A DNA stretch of 64,000 bases from Xanthomarina sp. F1114 (GTDB lineage Bacteria; Bacteroidota; Bacteroidia; Flavobacteriales; Flavobacteriaceae), in the NCBI RefSeq assembly GCF_026410255.1, contig NZ_JAPMLL010000005.1, positions 1-64,000 on the forward strand, read 5' to 3'. The position numbers and the translations under genes were made by a program. Numbering within the stretch: position 1 is the stretch's first letter; each line of letters starts with the position of its first letter. Below are positions 8,160 through 17,907 of this stretch, one piece after another. The notes under the pieces were generated by a model. The model ran no database searches. It was not told the origin of the DNA and saw only the letters and a program-made list of their open reading frames with translations.

Positions 8160-11100
8160 TTATCTATATAAGGTGAAATGTCCAACAAAACTTCTATTAT
8201 CTTTAGGATCATTCAGTCTAACCACATACCAGTAATCACCTGTTGGAAGTTCTTTCCCGTTATAGGTTCCATCCCAAGATTGACCTATTCTTAAAGTGGC
8301 AATTTTACGGCCATAGCGATCGAAAATATCGAAATCAAGATTTGGGTAATGGATTGTACATCCTGGTGCCCAACCATCTTGGTTTCCATCTCCATTTGGT
8401 GTAAAGTAATTTGGAATACATACATCTACAAATTCGAAATGTCTTGAAGCTGTAACTGTACATCCATTACTATCTGTAACTGTTACAGTGTAAGTTCCAG
8501 ATTCTGAAATAACAAATACATTAGTACTTCCGTAGTCTACACCATCAAGAGTGTATTGATAACCGCCAGAACCTCCGGTAGCCACAGCAACTATTTCGTT
8601 TATTTCACCGTCGTTTAATACAAGTGTTAATGGGTCGTATCCCATAATATCAAATAATGGGGTTCTTTGTATACAACCATTTGTATGTCTAACATCTATA
8701 AAGTGTCCGTTTCCAGGAACCACATCTATAAATACATTACTTGGTTGGTACGGACCTCCATTTAATGAATAATCTAATTCACTTGGATCTGTAATACTAT
8801 CGTCAACAATTACTGTTACTACATTCCCTTGGGCATTATTTACACAGGTGTAGTCAATTTCAACTAACGGATTGATTAATACAGATTCTGGGAATGTAAT
8901 ATTCCATTCAGATTCACATCCAAGACTATCACGTACATAAACAATATGATCTCCTCCACCTAAGTTCGTGAAATCAAACTGAGTTTGTCCTGCAGTTCCT
9001 GTTGTATAAGGTCCGTTGTAATCGTCTATACTTACGGAGTAAGGAGGTGTTCCTCCAGCGATATCAATACTAAACTCACCATCTAAATCGCCATCACAAA
9101 CTTCTGGTAAAATTGATCCCGGTACTATTGAAATGATTACTGGAGTTGGTTCTGTTATAGTAAAATCGATTGTTACATAACAACCTAATTCATCTTGTAC
9201 AATAACTTCGTAATCTCCAGGCTCTAAGTTTTCGAATACATTCGTATCAAAAAACTGATTCAATTGCGGAGAAATAGCGTATTTAATAATACCTGTTCCA
9301 CCGGTAGCGTTTATAACTACAGTTCCATTATTGGCACCATAACAAGTAACATTTGTAACTGTAAATGGAGCATCTAAGGCCTCCATAGGTTCTGTTATTT
9401 CAAATGGAGCAGTTGTATTTTCACAATCTCCACTTTCCACATGTACTACATAAGTTCCTGCCGCTAATTCTGTAAAAACACCAGGGCTATTTTGCGTAGC
9501 AGGAATAATGTTTCCTGAACCGTCTTGTAATGTGTAAACATAGTTTCCTAGTCCACCTAAAGCCGTAGCAACAACAACTCCTGTTGTATCGCCCGCGCAG
9601 TTAATAAACCCATTGGTTACATCCAGATCCAGAGTTAAATCTGGTAACGGATCAATAATAATTTGATTAGATACAACAGCCACACATCCATTAGCATCCT
9701 GCACGTAGTATTCGTGTGTTCCAACAGGAACTGTAAACGTTACTGACGTTGAGAAAGTTCCTAGAATAGGTGTAAAGTTGCTATTGTTGCTATAGGTATA
9801 TGTTCCTGTTCCCCCTGTTGCACTTAAAGTAAGCGTCGATTCTGTTAAACATGTTTGCGATGTCGCTTTTACCAAGCTAGCTTGCACCGGCGTAGGTTGT
9901 GTAATTACAATTTCAGGAGAAGTAAAACTACAGCTATAAGCATCTGTAATTACTACCTGATAAGTTCCTACTCCTAAGTTTTCAAAGACAGGAGAACTTT
10001 GAGGTCCTGACGTACTACTTGTAGGCGTAAGCATATTTAATGTATATAAGTAATTACTACCTAATCCACCTGTAATATTAGTTGCAGCAATTGTAGCGTC
10101 TGAGTCTCCAAAACAATTTAATAAAGTAGCACTAGCTGTAACTATGGCATCTATTGGATCAGGTATTACAAGTGTTACTGTATCTGAAGCAATACAGCCT
10201 TGAGCATCCATTACATTCACTGTATAAGTTCCTGCTGAAAGATTTTCGAAGGTTCCATTACTTGAGTAAGGAACGATAGCATCTCCTGTTAATTCATATT
10301 GATAAGTTCCCCAACCACCAGTTGCTGTTGCGTTAATAGTTCCTAAGTCGTTTGTACAAGTTACATTCGAAGTTTCTAATGCTACAACATCTAGAGCCTC
10401 TGTTGGAGAAGCAATAGTTACTACATTAGTAGTTGTTGCACAGAACGGACTATCTGTTTCGGTAACTTCAACAGTATAATTTCCAGCTTCTAATCCTGTA
10501 ATTGCTTGTGGATTTGTACTTGTATTTGCTGTTATTGGACCTACAACAGAAGTCCCTGAGCTATCAAAAACCTCATAATTATAAGCTCCAGAATATCCGG
10601 TTACATCAATCTCTAATGCACCATTATTATCTCCAAAACAAGTTACTGCTGTGGTAGCTGTTGCACTAACATCAATTAAATTAAATGGAGCAACCGTATA
10701 AGCAGCTGTAGCTATATTACAACCTGTACCTAAATCCGTTACTAAGAAGTAGTAATCTCCAGGTACACTAACATCAAAAATATTAGAAGCCTGTGGTACT
10801 CCATCTGGTAACATTTCATATTCAAAGTTTCCAGATCCACCTGTAACAGTTATCTCTAAAGATCCTGTATTATTACAATCAATTGGAGTGGCTTCTGTAA
10901 CCGTTGCTAAAGTTAAGGTTGGTAAAGGCAATATATTAACAGTATTAGTTGCAATACACCCGTTAGCATCTTTAACATAAATAGTTATGGTTTGTGCACT
11001 TCCGGTATCGATTATATCGAAAATATTAGAGTTAAAATAATTTGTTCCATTAATACTATATGTATAAGGTCCAGTTCCTCCTACTTCTGTAATTGTTAAA

Positions 11101-14100
11101 ACCGATGTGTTTATTGAACCATCTGCTGCACACGCAAAATCGGTAGCAACTCCAGATACTTCTAATAAAGTAGGTTCTCCAATAACAACATTTTCTGTAG
11201 CCAAACATCCTCTTCCTGAATTTACTTGAACTGTATATGTTCCAGCCGCTAAACCTGTAAACAGATTCGAGTTTTGAGGTCCAACAACAATTGGTGCGGT
11301 AATTTCATAAGTGTAAATTGGGTTATCGTTTCCTGGATCTAAATTAACTGTTATAGCTCCTTCATTACTTCCATAACAACTAACATCTGTTACTGTAGTA
11401 GTGAAGCTAACTGGAGTTGCAGGATCTAATGTAATAGTAGCATCTTCTGTACAACCAGTAGTAGCATCTGTAATAGTTACAGTATATGTACCCGCTGGAA
11501 CTCCAGAAAACACATTTCCTGTTAAGGTTATAGAACCTGGATTAGGAAGTATACTGTACGTATAAGTTCCTGTTCCACCTATAGCCGAAACTGTAATTTC
11601 TCCATCATCATCAGAACAAGTGGTTATTCCTGTAACTGTTGGTGTAATTCCTAATGGAGATTCAATATCAACACTTACCATGTTTCCACATCCATTAACA
11701 TCTCTTACCTCAATAGTATGAGTTCCAGATGATAAGTTCTCAATAGTAAATGGAACCGTTTGTGTCTGGAAAGCTCCACCATTAACACTAAAAGTGTATG
11801 GAGGCATTCCCGCTGTTGCTAAAGTAACGTCGATTTCAAAGTTACCTTCGGCAGTATCACATTGATTACTAACAGAAGCAGCAACAACAGGTGATGGATC
11901 CATTGGTAGAACTAGAACTGGTGTTGATTTAATACATCCGTAGGCATCCATAACATGCACATAATAACTATTGGCATCCATATTAAATGTATTTGCAGAA
12001 TCCCATAGTGGATCTGTTGCAAGTGGTGGCGTTGCCGAAGTTGTTATTTGATACACATAAGGTGCTGTTCCATTTGTAGCTACTGCATTAATAACACCAG
12101 AGTTTGCATTACAATTGGCATTCTGGTCTACAGTTGCACTTAAGTCCAATTCTATAGCAGATTCTGTAATATTAAAAGGTACAGTTACCACACTACATCC
12201 AGTATTTGGCCCTGTAGTTTCGCTAATTAGAACAAAATATTGTCCAAAAGGTAACGGCCCTAAATTGGTTATTGGTAAAGAACCATTTGCAGGAACTGTT
12301 CCTGTTCCATTAATTCCTGTTGAATTTAATGAAAGTGAATCGAATATCTCGTAGCTAACATCTGTTGATGTTCCATAAACACTGTTTATTGTAAACGATA
12401 CATTTCCATCTGCACTTCCTGTACAAGTTATATTGTTGGCTGTAACAGCCGATGCTGTTAAGGTAGAATTTGTTGGAACAGGACTTGTAGCAGATTCGTA
12501 ATAACTACAACCCGTGGAGTCATCATACACAATAAATGTATAGGTAACTCCTGGTAATAACCCAGTAAATGTAGTTGATTGACTTCCCGGTGCGTCTTCT
12601 GGTTGCCATGATCCTGGTGGATTTGGATATACAGAAATTGGTCCCTGGTAAATACTGAAGTAGAAAGGTCCTGAACTAATTAAAGTAGTTCCAATAGTTA
12701 CAACAGCTTCTCCTCCTGAAAGACAATCTACAGTAGTATCTATATTGATATCTAAATCGTCCGGTGGAGATGCAACAAGGACATCTTGTATTAACACCGA
12801 ACATCCATTAGCATCTACTACGTTAATTTGGTACAGTCCAAAATCAACGACATCAAAACTAACTGAAGTTGATCCTGAAGCGTTTAATTCTGAATTTGAA
12901 TAACCATTAGTTCCAGTAACAAAATAGTTATATGGAGGAGTTCCTCCTGTTACTCCATCGACTATTACAGATCCTTGAGATTGACCACTAGCATCACAAG
13001 TAATATCTACAGAATGATAATCTACTACAATTTGATCTGGTTCTGCAATAATAATAGTTTCAGTATCTGTACAAGAATTCCCGTCGGTTAAGGTAATTAT
13101 ATAAGAACCTGAAGATAATCCTGAAGTTTGCGTACCATAATCTACTCCTGTAGTAGTATTAAACACATTAATCTCATAAACTGGTTCACCTACAGTTGTA
13201 TTAATTACAATATCGATAGCCGCATTACTATCTCCAAAACATAAAATAGGTTTTATCTGCGTTACGGATGTAATTTCTGGTAAGGTTAACTCATCTATTG
13301 TGCTTACTCCTGAAGTAACCGTACAACCCTGAGCATCTGTTATCTGGAATTGATACGTTCCATCTGTTCCTGTTGAATAAGTAAATGGTGTACCTGTTGC
13401 TCCTAAAGCTGTAAAAGCACCTCCATTAATTGATACCTCATAGGTGTATGGCGCATATCCTCCAGAAATAGTTCCTGTAATTAAGGCATCAGGCGATACC
13501 GTACAATCTAAATCTTTAGTAATAACTGTACTTAAAGTTAATTGAGGCTCAATAGTTTCTGCTGGCAAGCTAAAAGTACATCCAAAAGCATCTCTTACTG
13601 TAATTGTATAAGTTCCTGGAACCAAGTTATTAAATATATTATTTGAAATATATGGCGATCCATTAATACTGTATTCGTAAGGGGCTTGTCCTCCAGAAAC
13701 TGTTACTTCTAAAGTAGCTCCATTAGTACTATCGTAACAATAATCAGATGTTAAGCTTATTGTAGCAGTAGGACTTGATGGCACAACTAAATCGAAAGTA
13801 GTTGACTCCGAACATCCGTTAGTATCTGTAACAGTTGCAGTATATGTTCCAGTTTGAGATAAATTGACAAAAGTATTACTTGCCTGCGCTGGAGTTACAG
13901 TTCCATCAGGTAAAGTTATGGTGTAAGTATTTCCACCCCAACCTCCTGAAGCATCAATAACAACTTCACCATTACCATTACAAGTAATTGGTGCTATTGT
14001 AGTTGAAATACTTAAAGCTGAGTCTGGTCCTTCTACAGTTACAGTAGTAGTAGCCTCACAATTTGTAGTAGTATCTGTAACTACTATAGTGTAAGTTCCT

Positions 14101-17100
14101 TCGGTTAAATCTGTTAGATTTATTGGAGAAGTTCCTGTAATCGATGTTCCTCCATTTATAGTATATTCAAAACTTGTTGAGCCAGATACTGTAAATTGAG
14201 CCGTACCGTTAGCATCTCCAAAACAAGTGATATTACTTGTAGTTTGTCCCACTACTGATAAAGCTGGTAATGGCGCAATAGTATAAGATTCTGAATATGT
14301 ACACTCATTTTCATCGCTTACCTGGAAAGTATATGTTCCTGGTGCTAAATCAGCAAATACATTTGAAGCTTGATAAGGAGTTGCAGCTGATGCAGGTGCA
14401 ATTATTTGATATTCTAAAGTTCCAAAACCTCCCGTAGTTCCGGTAATAGTAACTGTTGAATTATTTAACGGACAGGTTAATGCCGAACTATCAAAAGTTA
14501 AATCTGTTGGAGGGTCTAATGCTTCAATTGTAATATCGTCTGCAATAAAAGTACAACCAGTATCATCTTGCACAGTTACAGTATATGTGCCATTAGATAA
14601 GTCTGTAAAAGTAGTTCCGCTCTGGAAATTTACTCCATCTATACTATAAGAATATGGAGGAGTTCCTCCTGATACATCGGATACTGTTATTACTCCCGAA
14701 GAAGTACAAGTATAAGGTGCTGTTAACGTTACAGTTCCTGTTAATGTATCTGTTTCTGTAATGGTAATAGTTTGAGGATTAGAAATACAAACATCTGGTC
14801 CAGTTGTATATTCTACAACCACTTCGTAATCTCCAGCAGAAAGTCCTGTAAAAACATTAGAATTTACAAAGGTAATTCCACCATCTATACTATACATTAA
14901 ACTGTTTCCATTAGGATTGGTAACATTAACTGTAATTGTTCCGTTTTCAGAACCAGCACAAGAAATATTGGTCTGATCTACCGTATATTCTGGAGCTAAT
15001 GAAGTTTCAACCGTAATAGTAGTTGTTGTCTCACAGTTATTAGAATCAACAACTAAAACATTATAAACTCCAGGAGTTGTTACTACTATTTCTGGTACTG
15101 TTTGGAAATCTGTATCTCCATTTACAAAGTAGAAATAAGGAGCTGTACCTCCATCCGCATAAATTGTAATTTCACCATCTGTACAAGTTAACGGACTCGT
15201 TAAAGCCGAAGTAGCAGTTAATAAAGACGGTTCTATAATGGTGATATCCTCGGTATATGTACAACCGTCTTCCGTCTCAACAAGAGTTGTATAAGTTCCT
15301 GGATTCAAGTTTGAAAAGGTATAATTATTATCTGAAATAGGTCCAACACTGTTAACCAAAGTTGCCCCGTTATAAATAGAAAAGAAGTACTGTGGAGGCA
15401 CATCGTTTGCAGCTAGGCTTATACTTCCTTTATCTCCATAACATAGAGGTTGTGTTATAATGGTTGAAACCGTAAAATTTCTTTCTCTAATTTGTACATC
15501 AGGAACCGTAAAAATACATGGGTTTGATGTTACACCTACTTGTCTAATATATATTGTATAAGTATTTGCAACAGTAATTGTAAAAATATTACTCGTTTGA
15601 TAGTTTACACCATCAATACTATACTCATAACCATTTGGTACTCCACCTACCGTAATCTGTCCTGGAGTATCACAAATTATATCATTACTTGTAACTGTTG
15701 GGTTTAGTACATTCTGATAAACATTAAAATAATACTGATTAAAACATCCACCTTCATAGTTCAAGGTAAGTCTAAATTGTCCTGCAATATTAGCGTTAAA
15801 GGATGGACCAGTATTTACTTGATTCCATGTACAAGATGCGTTTTCATTAGCACAATCTGTATTTCCAACAGGTGCGCAACTTCCTTCGTCTAGTTGTTCC
15901 CAAACAATTGAAGATGCATCTGTAATATTAGTTTCAATTAATCTAAAGTCGTTAGCTCCACATAAAAAGATATTAGGAAGTGGTTTTCCATTATTCGGAC
16001 AAGTAACTACTTCATCGGCAAATGGAATCACTGGGTTTGTAACTGTAGCCCCACCAAAATTGGTGACTTCAAAAATTTGATCTATAGACTGACAAGGTGC
16101 CGTTGCTGTATTATGAACATAATAAGTTCCAACATCTGAAACTGTAATGCTTTGGGTTGTTCCTATAACAGGAACACCAGTTGGGCTAGTTGACCAGGAA
16201 TAAGCATCATAACCATCGGCAGCTGTTAATTCAACTGTGTTTCCACAAAGAGTTTCATTTTCGGTAAAAATACAATCATTTAAATCTGCTAAAAAATTGG
16301 TAGCTTGAGGCTTAATTAAACAACCTGTATTTGTATTTATACTAGGATCATCTGAAATCTCAAAATCAGGGTTTTCAATCCCGCTATAAGTTGCAAAAGC
16401 TTGGTTGTTAATAATGTTCGAACAAGCGTCGTTTAACGCATTACATGACTCTACCACTTGTACATGAATTCGAATTTCAGTAACCGGATCGTCTTGTTCC
16501 ACAATAGAGTTGTCCACACTAAATACTAATTCTCTTGTACCTGGATTATAACTTTGTACAGTAACTCCAGGGGGTAAAACTCCCAAATCGGTTGGGTGAT
16601 TATAAATAACATTTACAGGAAGAATATCTCTAATAATTAAATTATTAGCATCATCGTTTCCTGTATTTTGAAAACCTATTATATAATTTAATGGCTGCCC
16701 CAAACCAATAGTTTGACCGCCAATATCATTTCCTAAATCGTCTTCAACAATTTTGGTAAGCACTATTTTGGGTTCGATAACATCTACTGCAAAAGCAAAG
16801 AAATATGCGAAATATTGGTCCTGATTACTTTCCATTCTAATAACAGCATCAGTATCTCCATTTCCTATCACAGTATTCCCAGGGTTTGGAACCACCATAA
16901 CTCCAGTATCAAAACCTAAAGTGTTGGTACTATTTGGGTTTCTATTATTTACAGGTAAAGCGCTTAACTGTGTAACAGAAGAATTAAAGAAGTTATTTAC
17001 TGAACGATCTGCAGTCGACATGGTGTAACCGTTTATTTTTAAACGATCTCCAGAAATAGGTTGATCACCTTCCAAAGCAGCAAAAGCAAAGTTGGCTCTT

Positions 17101-17828
17101 ACAGGAATTGGAGGTGGCGGAGTTGTAAATCCGGATACTGGAACATTGACGTCATTAGAACTATTAATAGAGCTAAACCCATCAAAACTAGTCAGGTATT
17201 TTCCTGGCAACGTAGGGTCTTCAAAAACGACAAATAGAGACCAACCAGCTGAATGTCCAGTTCCATTATACGGGTCAAAAGTACTTGTCTGACCTTGACC
17301 AGTAGATACATTACCTACAGTATAAGTTCCTAGGTTATTAGGTAGACCAGAAACTATAGATGTTACATCTGCATAACATGAATATGGGTAACTACTACCT
17401 GTTTGAGTACCATTGGCTTCGTAAATTATTGACCCTGTAATATCATGATAACTCCCTGAAGGTCCTTTAAACTTAACCTCGGTCATTGGTGTATCCCCAT
17501 TATTTACTGCTCCCCAGTATAAACCAGCATAAACAATCTCATAACAACCTGGATTCGGAATTTCTAAATCGGCACTACTAGAGTTAAAGGTTGTAGGATC
17601 TCCATCTACATCCACATAAATCATGTTTACTAAGTGATTATATTGACCACCGTTGTATGGAGCATTACTATAAGGACCCAGAATATTGTTTCCGATTAAT
17701 CGAATATCTCCTTTTAGAGTTCGGTCAAATCTAGGGGTAAATGGCACGAAGTTTTGGGCGATAGATTGTAAACTCATCAATAAGATAGTCACAATGATGC
17801 CGATCTTAAAAAAAGTAGGTTTTTTCAT
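8160..17828 (-). CDS. sprB: Giant SprB-like cell-surface adhesin (about 3222 residues) with type B T9SS sorting domain
   Basis: The start at 17826-17828 gives a clean signal peptide (MKKPTFFKIGIIV..SIAQ); the ATG seven codons upstream is less likely. Domains in order: an N-terminal secreted region of about 350 residues, a DUF11/TIGR01451-type segment (IVLTKIVEDD.., about 355-500), Ig-like Cys-containing segments to about 700, then about 29 SprB-type repeats of ~83 residues, and a type B C-terminal sorting domain in the last ~85 residues (NYFTPNGDGNQDGW, FDRYGRKIA, LPTGDYWYVV). Each repeat has the pattern ITC-G-GGTPPYSYSI-NVF-L-GTYTVTVTD-GC. SprB in F. johnsoniae is the mobile surface adhesin that drives gliding, about twice as long as this one. 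Flanking genes match sprD upstream and sprF downstream. Adhesin role is strongly supported by domains and context; orthology to SprB rests on gene order. Confidence 0.85.
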   Translation of the reverse strand: MKKPTFFKIGIIVTILLMSLQSIAQNFVPFTPRFDRTLKGDIRLIGNNILGPYSNAPYNGGQYNHLVNMIYVDVDGDPTTFNSSSADLEIPNPGCYEIVYAGLYWGAVNNGDTPMTEVKFKGPSGSYHDITGSIIYEANGTQTGSSYPYSCYADVTSIVSGLPNNLGTYTVGNVSTGQGQTSTFDPYNGTGHSAGWSLFVVFEDPTLPGKYLTSFDGFSSINSSNDVNVPVSGFTTPPPPIPVRANFAFAALEGDQPISGDRLKINGYTMSTADRSVNNFFNSSVTQLSALPVNNRNPNSTNTLGFDTGVMVVPNPGNTVIGNGDTDAVIRMESNQDQYFAYFFAFAVDVIEPKIVLTKIVEDDLGNDIGGQTIGLGQPLNYIIGFQNTGNDDANNLIIRDILPVNVIYNHPTDLGVLPPGVTVQSYNPGTRELVFSVDNSIVEQDDPVTEIRIHVQVVESCNALNDACSNIINNQAFATYSGIENPDFEISDDPSINTNTGCLIKPQATNFLADLNDCIFTENETLCGNTVELTAADGYDAYSWSTSPTGVPVIGTTQSITVSDVGTYYVHNTATAPCQSIDQIFEVTNFGGATVTNPVIPFADEVVTCPNNGKPLPNIFLCGANDFRLIETNITDASSIVWEQLDEGSCAPVGNTDCANENASCTWNQVNTGPSFNANIAGQFRLTLNYEGGCFNQYYFNVYQNVLNPTVTSNDIICDTPGQITVGGVPNGYEYSIDGVNYQTSNIFTITVANTYTIYIRQVGVTSNPCIFTVPDVQIRERNFTVSTIITQPLCYGDKGSISLAANDVPPQYFFSIYNGATLVNSVGPISDNNYTFSNLNPGTYTTLVETEDGCTYTEDITIIEPSLLTATSALTSPLTCTDGEITIYADGGTAPYFYFVNGDTDFQTVPEIVVTTPGVYNVLVVDSNNCETTTTITVETSLAPEYTVDQTNISCAGSENGTITVNVTNPNGNSLMYSIDGGITFVNSNVFTGLSAGDYEVVVEYTTGPDVCISNPQTITITETDTLTGTVTLTAPYTCTSSGVITVSDVSGGTPPYSYSIDGVNFQSGTTFTDLSNGTYTVTVQDDTGCTFIADDITIEALDPPTDLTFDSSALTCPLNNSTVTITGTTGGFGTLEYQIIAPASAATPYQASNVFADLAPGTYTFQVSDENECTYSESYTIAPLPALSVVGQTTSNITCFGDANGTAQFTVSGSTSFEYTINGGTSITGTSPINLTDLTEGTYTIVVTDTTTNCEATTTVTVEGPDSALSISTTIAPITCNGNGEVVIDASGGWGGNTYTITLPDGTVTPAQASNTFVNLSQTGTYTATVTDTNGCSESTTFDLVVPSSPTATISLTSDYCYDSTNGATLEVTVSGGQAPYEYSINGSPYISNNIFNNLVPGTYTITVRDAFGCTFSLPAETIEPQLTLSTVITKDLDCTVSPDALITGTISGGYAPYTYEVSINGGAFTALGATGTPFTYSTGTDGTYQFQITDAQGCTVTSGVSTIDELTLPEITSVTQIKPILCFGDSNAAIDIVINTTVGEPVYEINVFNTTTGVDYGTQTSGLSSGSYIITLTDGNSCTDTETIIIAEPDQIVVDYHSVDITCDASGQSQGSVIVDGVTGGTPPYNYFVTGTNGYSNSELNASGSTSVSFDVVDFGLYQINVVDANGCSVLIQDVLVASPPDDLDINIDTTVDCLSGGEAVVTIGTTLISSGPFYFSIYQGPISVYPNPPGSWQPEDAPGSQSTTFTGLLPGVTYTFIVYDDSTGCSYYESATSPVPTNSTLTASAVTANNITCTGSADGNVSFTINSVYGTSTDVSYEIFDSLSLNSTGINGTGTVPANGSLPITNLGPLPFGQYFVLISETTGPNTGCSVVTVPFNITESAIELDLSATVDQNANCNANSGVINAVATNGTAPYVYQITTSATPPLATDPLWDSANTFNMDANSYYVHVMDAYGCIKSTPVLVLPMDPSPVVAASVSNQCDTAEGNFEIDVTLATAGMPPYTFSVNGGAFQTQTVPFTIENLSSGTHTIEVRDVNGCGNMVSVDIESPLGITPTVTGITTCSDDDGEITVSAIGGTGTYTYSILPNPGSITLTGNVFSGVPAGTYTVTITDATTGCTEDATITLDPATPVSFTTTVTDVSCYGSNEGAITVNLDPGNDNPIYTYEITAPIVVGPQNSNLFTGLAAGTYTVQVNSGRGCLATENVVIGEPTLLEVSGVATDFACAADGSINTSVLTITEVGGTGPYTYSINGTNYFNSNIFDIIDTGSAQTITIYVKDANGCIATNTVNILPLPTLTLATVTEATPIDCNNTGSLEITVTGGSGNFEYEMLPDGVPQASNIFDVSVPGDYYFLVTDLGTGCNIATAAYTVAPFNLIDVSATATTAVTCFGDNNGALEIDVTGYSGAYNYEVFDSSGTSVVGPITANTSTNPQAITGLEAGNYTVEVTETDSPFCATTTNVVTIASPTEALDVVALETSNVTCTNDLGTINATATGGWGTYQYELTGDAIVPYSSNGTFENLSAGTYTVNVMDAQGCIASDTVTLVIPDPIDAIVTASATLLNCFGDSDATIAATNITGGLGSNYLYTLNMLTPTSSTSGPQSSPVFENLGVGTYQVVITDAYSCSFTSPEIVITQPTPVQASLVKATSQTCLTESTLTLSATGGTGTYTYSNNSNFTPILGTFSTSVTFTVPVGTHEYYVQDANGCVAVVSNQIIIDPLPDLTLDLDVTNGFINCAGDTTGVVVATALGGLGNYVYTLQDGSGNIIPATQNSPGVFTELAAGTYVVHVESGDCENTTAPFEITEPMEALDAPFTVTNVTCYGANNGTVVINATGGTGIIKYAISPQLNQFFDTNVFENLEPGDYEVIVQDELGCYVTIDFTITEPTPVIISIVPGSILPEVCDGDLDGEFSIDIAGGTPPYSVSIDDYNGPYTTGTAGQTQFDFTNLGGGDHIVYVRDSLGCESEWNITFPESVLINPLVEIDYTCVNNAQGNVVTVIVDDSITDPSELDYSLNGGPYQPSNVFIDVVPGNGHFIDVRHTNGCIQRTPLFDIMGYDPLTLVLNDGEINEIVAVATGGSGGYQYTLDGVDYGSTNVFVISESGTYTVTVTDSNGCTVTASRHFEFVDVCIPNYFTPNGDGNQDGWAPGCTIHYPNLDFDIFDRYGRKIATLRIGQSWDGTYNGKELPTGDYWYVVRLNDPKDNRSFVGHFTLYR
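8430..15710 (-). repeat. Array of about 29 SprB-type protein repeats
   Basis: By hand count there are about 29 consecutive units of roughly 75-100 codons, from near residue 709 to 3134. Units share Cys at both ends, a central GG-x-PY-Y-x-I core and a closing GTYTVxVxDxxGC strand pair. The units are clearly homologous in protein sequence but well diverged in DNA, unlike the almost identical 237-bp repeats at the left window edge. This indicates an old, functionally maintained array rather than a recent expansion. Confidence 0.85.
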
Positions 17829-17907
17829 GATATATTTATTTATAAACATTTAATCATCATTAGGGGCATAATGAAAACAAATGGTACTTTTAAATTAGTT
17901 CTTTTCT

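Noticed and set aside
12115-12354. Plus-strand frames inside the giant adhesin gene (also 17092-17292 and 19303-19668).
   Set aside because: They are shadows of the minus-strand coding sequences, with composition dictated by the Thr/Gly/Val- and Ala-rich codons on the other strand.
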